DNA of 49,050 bases from Fragilaria crotonensis (lineage: Eukaryota; Bacillariophyta; Fragilariophyceae; Fragilariales; Fragilariaceae). The position numbers and the translations under genes are program-made. The DNA is taken from NCBI GenBank assembly GCA_022925895.1, contig JAKSYS010000486.1, forward strand, positions 1 to 49,050, read 5' to 3'. The notes beneath the pieces were generated by a model. It ran no database searches, had not been told where the DNA came from, and saw only the letters and a list, made by a program, of their open reading frames with translations. Below are positions 43,202 through 49,050 of this stretch, one piece after another; the first letter of the stretch is position 1, and every line of letters starts with the position of its first letter.

Positions 43202-45748
43202 ATGGAGGACGCAGAACAAACAACCTCTAGCAGCAATGGTGATGGCAGCACCTCATGTGTTTCTTTGGACAAGTACGAACGCCTGACTGCCTGGTTGCAG
43301 CAAAATGGAGGAACCTGTCAACATGTACGTTGTTTCACATTCTTTTGTGAGAGCAGCTCATTCATTTGTTTTTGCACTCCAGGCGGAATTCAGTGGCAGG
43401 CGCCATGTACTCCAATGGAGCACTGCGCTTGCTAATTGGCGATTAGTTTGCGGTCTGTCACTCTCGTCTCCGGCAGTACTGCGTGTCCAATGTTCGTTCC
43501 AAGATCATTGCATGATTGGAAAACAAGTTGTCCGAGCAAAGGTCCCTCCACTGTTGTACGATACAAACACACTCCGAGTACTCACATTTTTTTCATTTGC
43601 ATCATTCTGATCTTGATTGGGGCGACAGGTGGAATTTCGAGAGTACGAGAGCGGCAGCAGCGATGTCAATGACGAATATACTTATTTCAAATATGCAGAA
43701 CTACGAAGGCGGCCTGAAGAGAAGGAACGAAACGTCCATGCCAGTACCGACATTCCAAAAGACACGATGCTCATTTCCGTTCCTCGACATTGTATCTTGA
43801 CTGCGGACATGGGACGAGCCCTACCATTGGGAAAGAAACTTGCAGAATGTGACACTCGGATCAATGCTCCGCGTCACATTTATCTGATACTCTACATGTT
43901 GTGGGACATGAAGACAAATGGATCGGACTCCTTCTTTTTTCCCTACTACGATGTTTTGCCAAAGTCATTTCCACATATTCCCATATTTTGGTCTCCAGAC
44001 GAATTAAAGCACCTCGAAGGCAGTTTCCTGTTCAGCGAAATCATGGAACGTAACCGCTCCATATGGGAGGATTATTGCACAGTGTGTCGCATCGTAGAGA
44101 AGGAGGCGGCGGCCCATGCTCAGAAAAATGAAATCAACAATGACGATCCCAATGCGACAGAAGCATCTGCAGCAACATGCTCATGGTTTCATAATGTTTC
44201 ACTTGCCGACTTTCAATGGGCACGTGTGGCCATCACATCACGCAACTTTGCCTTTGTCGATCGTACCACGACTCGCGTTTCGGCCATGGTTCCGCAAGCC
44301 GACATGTTGAATCATCGACGTCCACCTGATGCAATGTGGACATTTGATATCGAACGGGACGCGTTTACCATTAGAACGTAAGAGGGAATACCATGATGAT
44401 GATGATTCCCTCGTTTCGTACTCACACGTTAACTCACATCGTTCGTTTTATCCTTGGTCGTCACCCCCATCTTCGTCTCACAACACGACAGTCTGGTAGA
44501 TGTTCCAGCAGGTGCTCCCATTTATGAATCGTACGGTCGGAAATCCAATCATCGATACCTCTTGAACTACGGCTTTTCTGTCGAAAACAATTTCGATGAG
44601 GATGGAACGTGTCCAAATCAAGTCGATATTGACCTGGAAGTTTCACCCACTGATCCCGTATTCTTGCGAAAGATGAAGTTCTGGCTTTCCGATATGCTTT
44701 CAGATCGAGACATTCTGGTGTACTACCATCATGTACCTGAAAGGTTTCAGGTCGGTACGATTCAAAGTGAGACTTATCATATTGACGAGGCACAAAATGA
44801 TGATTCAGTTGGCCACAAAGTCGACTCTCGTGTTGATCATGCCGATGCTGATGGAAACGACGACTTGGCGGAGCATCATGTCGTGAGCGATCGATCGGAA
44901 CACGATCCGACGATTCCATCGACGGTATCGAGTCCTCCAAGCGAGCGTCTCTTTCATGTCCACGATGAAAAGGAGGTTGGAGATGAACCCGAGACGGACG
45001 AAGATGACGATGACATTGATCTCTTGTGCGAGGACTACTTGGAATCCGATCGTGACCTAATTTATCGCCGTGAAACACTCCGCGTAAGCGTCTCGGATGA
45101 CGAAAATACCACGCTTCTCTTCAGTTTGCTCCGAGCCTTGGCTTGTAACGAGGAAGATCTCAACCTATTGACTGGAACGACGATGGAGAGAAAAGACAGC
45201 GGCACAAGCTGTGGTGTTCGGACGCTTGGTGGTATTGTGGAACCCATCAATCTACGTAATGAGTTTATGGCCATGATATTGTTGACGGAAATCATGATCG
45301 ATCATCTTGCTCGGTTCCCCACTACCATCGAAGAAGATGTCGCTGATCTCGCCGATGAGGGAAGTATCCAGCCTTCAGCAATCGACGCAATGCCAAAATT
45401 CAAGTTAAGAGTGAGAAGGAGGTTCTTTGTCATTTTCTGCTGTGGGCGCAAAGCGCAACGTATGTCATGAGAGCGATGCTTCGCGAGTCAAATGATTCGG
45501 TTGGCATTGACAGTGACCTTGTCGAAGATGGCGAGTCCAAGACTCCGACTGTGGAAGAGGCCATTGATGAATTGCATGAAGCCGAAGTTCACTGGTCGAT
45601 TATACGATACTGTGACCTTGTTTTGTGGAAACTTCGAGGTTCCGTGAAGAAAGACGACAACAATCGCTCCAGCGCCTTGAGCACGGCCGTCGAGGACGAC
45701 GACGAACACATAGATGGACGACTAGATGCGTGTATCAACGGACGGTAA
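43202..45748 (+). CDS. Second SET-domain methyltransferase, Rubisco LSMT/SETD3-like (three exons, one apparent frameshift)
   Basis: About 709 residues from exons 43202-43324, 43629-44377 and 44492-45748. Introns of 304 nt (GTACGT...GACAG, phase 0) and 114 nt (GTAAGA...GACAG, phase 2) fall at the same codons as in the gene at 23.4-25.4 kb. Shared features are VEFREYES, FFPYYDVLPKSF, IFWSPDELKHLEGSFL, SAMVPQADMLNHRRPP and YESYGRKSNHRYLLNYGF. Compared with that paralogue it carries a long acidic insertion in exon 3 (ETDEDDDDIDLLCEDYLE). A one-base shortfall at 45368-45369 (CC) must be corrected to reach PAFSNRRNAKIQVKSEKEV, which matches the paralogue; without it the product stops at 45470. Substrate unknown; no targeting peptide is seen. 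Confidence 0.85.
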
Positions 45749-45786
45749 CGAGTCGAGTGATGTACCTGTATCTTGCCGCATACAAC

Positions 45787-46580
45787 TTATCTGATTTTTA
45801 AAGTGGCTTTTGAAAGACAAAACACGCCGGCACGTAGATCCTCTGCTCCGTCACGGATCCAAATGTAGTCGGCAAACATGGTTCGTCTCAGGTCGTTGGG
45901 CACTACGCCCGAAACGGAAATCACAAACCCTCCTGGTTTCAAGACGCGATCCATTTCAAGGACGGATGCCTCCACATTACCATCTCCCGACAGATAGATT
46001 GCATCGAGCGCTCCCTTTTCCAGTATGACATCAAATTGCTCTGTCCAGGAAGATTTCAGAAATCGTGCATCCATTTGGTGGAGTTCTACTCCGGCACCAT
46101 ATGCCTTATTCGTCTTGGACTGTTTTAGCTGCTCGTACGACAGCAAGTCCTTCTGTCGTTCAATGGCATGTTCCGAATAATCGAAAGCGACCAAATTGGT
46201 GTAGCCATTGGCGTACAAGTCCAACAGCATTGGGTCGTTCCCAATTCCTGGCAAAAGAATCGAGGGAGACGTTGAGGGCGATGCCACCTTGGTCAAGTAT
46301 GGCTTTATGACATCGTAACCATAGTACCAGGAGTATTCATCCTTGGGAAAGTCGCCCATTCCTTGGTAGACATCGTCCCAGTACGCCCGTGTTCCAAATG
46401 ACGATCGAGCGTTAATGTCTTCGTCGTAGTAAGTGGTGATGCCTGTTGTTGTTGTTGTTGTTGCAACATCGAGTGATGTGTCGAAGCTCCTTCGCCGAAC
46501 ACCGAACGATACTGCTGTGTGCGTAGGGATGGAAAGCAGAAGGATCCGGAGACGAAGAATGAAAGCAGAATCAATCTCAT
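45787..46580 (-). CDS. SAM-dependent methyltransferase, METTL13/EEF1AKMT-like, probably organelle-targeted (one apparent frameshift)
   Basis: About 264 residues. The N-terminus MRLILLSFFVSGSFCFPS is a signal peptide with a Phe-led cleavage site resembling plastid presequences, followed by a polyGln run (Q7). One base is missing near 46442-46460 (polyGln/GG); correction gives ITTYYDEDINARSSFG and TRAYWDDVYQGMGDFPKDEY, the typical start of this family. The SAM-binding motif I is ILLPGIGNDPMLLDLYANGY with the acidic end VAFDYS. FDVILEKGALDAIY and DRVLKPGGFVISVS follow as motifs II/III. Relatives methylate lysines of elongation factors or other proteins; the substrate here is unknown. It converges on the SET gene with 38 nt between stop codons. 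Confidence 0.8.
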
Positions 46581-47109
46581 CGGTACACTTGGTATGTTGG
46601 ATAATATGTTGAAAGCAACAGGAATTATTCTACCAGGTGCGTCAGGATAGGATTATGATGGAGTCACAGGTTTTCGGAATTGTGAGTGGAATTTCTTACG
46701 ACGAATATCATTCTTTCACCTCGCCCATGTGTAGAGAGAGTCACATATGGAGTGCTTGTCGCATGTTAAGGGAAAAAGTGATGTGGCGACAATCTCTGAC
46801 GTCCTGCTCGACCCAACCGAATGAACAGTAGCATAGTACAAGTCCTCGGCGTACAAGTCTGTTCGAGAATAATGAAGTAACGCTCAATAAACGGCAGACT
46901 GAATGTAATTGGCGCGTTGCAAATTGTTGTTCCGCATACCTGTGTAGCCAGCAACTGCATAATTACTTTAGCGGGCACCAGCGTTGGTCAAAAGAAGATC
47001 GATAGCACATCCTAGAGTAACAATACCATGAAAGCAAATCACAGTTACTAGACAAAAGATATTGCCTGACAGCAGCTATTGCTCTCAGTCAACAACCAAT
47101 CTATCAGAA
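46581..47109. other. Intergenic
   Basis: About 530 nt without a supported gene. A weak GTAC pair (AGTACAAG...GTACAAG) lies near 46836-46857. Confidence 0.45.
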
Positions 47110-48135
47110 TCAAATCGCGCCTTCAGTTGTCGTCCCAAACATGAATTTCTTGAAAATTTCAACTTCCGCTTTGCCACCGAAGCACACACCTAAACGTTGA
47201 TCGCAGTCATCAATGACAATATCCAACACACTCCTATCACTCGACTCGTCCATCGCGACACCTCCTGCACATTCTACAATCAAACCCAGCGGTGCCACTT
47301 CATACAACAATCTCAATTTCGCTTTGGATTTGGCGGAACTCACATTAGTGAAGATTCCCTTACTCTTGGCAAAAATATGATACACATCCGGCACCATTCC
47401 ACCAGAATATCGAAGTTGGTATCCCTGTTCCATCCAATACTCCACTAATGCCTTGTATTGCGGATGATCGTTGGTGGCTCTCAAATTCCCAGGTGCAAAT
47501 ATCTTTCCCGCTGGTTCAATGACGACCGCATCGCAACTCAAATGCCATTCGGTCCGGTCGTCCACAAGTGTGACTTCAAAGACTTTTTGCACCGTTGGGA
47601 GTGCCACACACAGGACAGTTCGGGACCGTAGAGAGCCACAGCGGCCGCAACTTGTTCCCGTCCCGATCGACCGACCAACTGAGTTCCAGGCCAAATGCCA
47701 TAAATGCTACCGACCGAAAAATTGGCATCAATAATACTGGATCCATCCAATGGATCGCATCCCAAGGAAAAGTAGGTTTCTTGTTGTTCTCCACCAATAC
47801 TATCCGGAGTGGCATTAGTATCGCTACGAACATTGGTTTCTTGTGGCGTTTCTTCCGATGCCACAGTGGCATAGACCCCGGAGGCTCGGACGGCATCAAA
47901 GACACACTGATCGCAGGCCAAATCCCAATTCCAATTGGTGATCACCTGAAGCATTTTGGGATCCTGCATACTCGTGAGTCACGTAATTGGTCAAATGGTG
48001 CGAAATGTTGGCAGTGGCATCGCCCAGTGCGACAATGGCCTTGCGAAGGAAAATGTCACTAATTCCGTAGGATTGGAGGATGGAATCGAGGGAAGTGGCG
48101 CGAGATAATGCTGCGGATGGAGCTGTAATCGTCAT
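47110..48135 (-). CDS. Sedoheptulose-1,7-bisphosphatase-type enzyme, predicted cytosolic (two apparent frameshifts)
   Basis: About 341 residues. The SBPase class removes the C1 phosphate of sedoheptulose-1,7-bisphosphate. Motifs are CDPLDGSSIIDANFSVG (metal and phosphate binding), GIWPGTQLVG, KIFAPGNLRATND, LRYSGGMVPDVYHIF, KGIFTNVSS and YEVAPLGLIVECAGG. The SIIDANFSVG...WPG form points to SBPase rather than FBPase. The N-terminus (MTITAPSAALSRATS) shows no signal or transit peptide. Where plastid SBPases carry the redox Cys pair, this protein reads EYAGSQNASGD without Cys. Two corrections are needed: one extra base at 47924-47926 (CCC) and one missing at 47622-47624 (GGG). Both restore perfect family sequence (HQLELDLACDQ and ALYGPRTVLCVALP). 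It is therefore probably intact in the organism. Confidence 0.85.
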
Positions 48136-48505
48136 GGTAGACTGTACGAATGGATGAGTATACTTAATGTGCCTTTTTGATTGTTGGACCTGTGTTGTGT
48201 CGTTGTGTGCTGTGGTTGTGTCTCGTTTAAATTTGGGATTGGAATGAACGATGATAATGATACAGATACCCACTTATGTTGTGGACAAGTTGTGGTTGTT
48301 GGATGTAGTCGAATTTTCTTTTGTGACGCACGCTTCGTTAGCAGTACCAAGTTCTACTTCTATCGTAGAAGTGCACTCTACTGTAGTACGAAAGTACTTG
48401 TCCTACTGAGAACAACTTGACAACATCGTCACGCATCGAAACAACCCGTTTTCTACTACGCCCCTCACACAACTCAACAAGCCACTGTTCTTGTGTGTTG
48501 ACGGA
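48136..48505. promoter_or_regulatory. Divergent intergenic region (putative bidirectional promoter)
   Basis: 370 nt separate the divergent bisphosphatase and aminopeptidase starts. A block at about 48340-48400 contains CAGTACC, TGTAGTACGAAAGTACTTG and the inverted pair CTACTTCTA/TAGAAGTG. No gene is supported. The promoter role is inferred from the geometry. Confidence 0.35.
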
Positions 48506-49050
48506 ATGACACTTGGTTGTCTCGGTCGTTCGCGTCGAAGAAGCCGAACGCTGACGACTACTGCAGCTGCAATCCTGTTGGTATCTTGTCGAAAGGCTGT
48601 CGTGTGCTTGTCTTCGACGCCATTGTTGCAGCATCGAGGGCAGCTGTATCATAGTACGCGGCGACACCTGCACCTATCGACGTTTGTTCGGTACAACAAG
48701 CACGACAACAACGACCACGACAAGTTCAAGACTCGATCCATTCTTTCCCACTTGCGCGCTGGTGGACAGTTATCGTCGGATTACAGTCACGACGCCCAAA
48801 TGACGACGACTACTACCACTGACATGATGAAGGATGACGTTCCCCACGACACATCGTCATCTACAGCTCCTACAACAACATGGTCTGCTGCCGACAAATT
48901 GGCAGCCCTACGTGTATCCCTCCAGGATCAAGGATTGGATGCCTATTTGGTGCCTTCCGATGATCCCCATTTGTCGGAATACACACCGGATGCGTACAAA
49001 CGGAGGGCATTTTTGACCAACTTTCAAGGATCGGCAGGAACAGCAGTCGT
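48506..49050 (+). CDS. Xaa-Pro aminopeptidase (aminopeptidase P), 5' part, cut by window end
   Basis: The frame is open from ATG 48506 to the last base (181 codons plus two bases). About 135 N-terminal residues form an extension with a hydrophobic stretch (LTTTAAAILLVSCRKAVVCL) and low-complexity Thr/Ser/Asp-rich sequence, probably a targeting region and linker. The conserved N-terminal domain then begins: ADKLAALRVSLQDQGLDAYL, VPSDDPHLSEYTPDAYKRR and AFLTNFQGSAGTAVV, diagnostic of eukaryotic aminopeptidase P (M24B). The metal-binding catalytic domain lies beyond the window. It is divergent from the bisphosphatase gene. Confidence 0.88.
   Translation, partial: MTLGCLGRSRRRSRTLTTTAAAILLVSCRKAVVCLSSTPLLQHRGQLYHSTRRHLHLSTFVRYNKHDNNDHDKFKTRSILSHLRAGGQLSSDYSHDAQMTTTTTTDMMKDDVPHDTSSSTAPTTTWSAADKLAALRVSLQDQGLDAYLVPSDDPHLSEYTPDAYKRRAFLTNFQGSAGTAV

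Noticed and set aside
48834..49016. 60-codon open frame at the window end
   Set aside because: It is an out-of-frame shadow of the Xaa-Pro aminopeptidase coding sequence.

Overview
The window looks like nuclear DNA of a diatom (Bacillariophyta), or less probably another alga with a secondary red plastid. Genes sit densely on both strands. Several carry short GT-AG introns of about 85-304 nt. At least four proteins begin with a signal peptide followed by a Phe-led transit start of the ASAF type typical of diatom plastid proteins: the split-barrel protein (CASAFVAG), the small membrane protein (AIAFAP), a seryl-tRNA synthetase (ARGFAI) and probably a methyltransferase (FCFPS). No prokaryotic, organellar, rRNA, tRNA or CRISPR features were seen. 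The species cannot be named from sequence alone.

Layout. 0.1-3.6 kb: a retinol-dehydrogenase-like SDR converging on EMC3, then a small multi-TM protein. 4.5-6.3 kb: NAR1 (cytosolic Fe-S assembly). 6.6-7.3 kb: a short element with inverted ends. 7.8-9.3 kb: an ankyrin-like protein. 9.9-12.9 kb: an AAA/STAND-type ATPase. 12.9-17.1 kb: a gene-poor, repeat-rich tract. 17.1-23.3 kb: three tandem type II membrane sulfotransferases, the first a pseudogene. 23.4-25.4 kb: a SET-domain (Rubisco LSMT/SETD3-like) methyltransferase. 26.3-29.0 kb: a coiled-coil protein and a Ser/Pro-rich protein. 29.6-31.9 kb: a plastid split-barrel/DUF2470 protein and a small plastid membrane protein. 32.5-36.0 kb: CDC37 and a plastid-type SerRS. 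37.2-40.3 kb: a VIT1/CCC1-like metal transporter and the NEDD8-conjugating enzyme UBC12. 41.0-42.2 kb: a PD-(D/E)XK nuclease. 43.2-45.7 kb: a second SET methyltransferase. 45.8-48.1 kb: a small SAM methyltransferase and an SBPase-type bisphosphatase. 48.5 kb to the end: the 5' part of an Xaa-Pro aminopeptidase.

Most genes are unrelated housekeeping or organelle genes rather than one pathway. The exception is the sulfotransferase/SET neighbourhood. A decayed copy of the SET gene's 3' end lies beside the first sulfotransferase, so the two gene types were probably duplicated together.

Two patterns run through the whole window. Eight otherwise well-conserved genes each need one or two single-base frame corrections, mostly in short homopolymers, which suggests uncorrected sequencing errors more than gene death. 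Spacers upstream of many genes carry clusters of the palindrome GTAC (for example GTACCAGTAC and AGTACTGGTAC), a possible promoter element.
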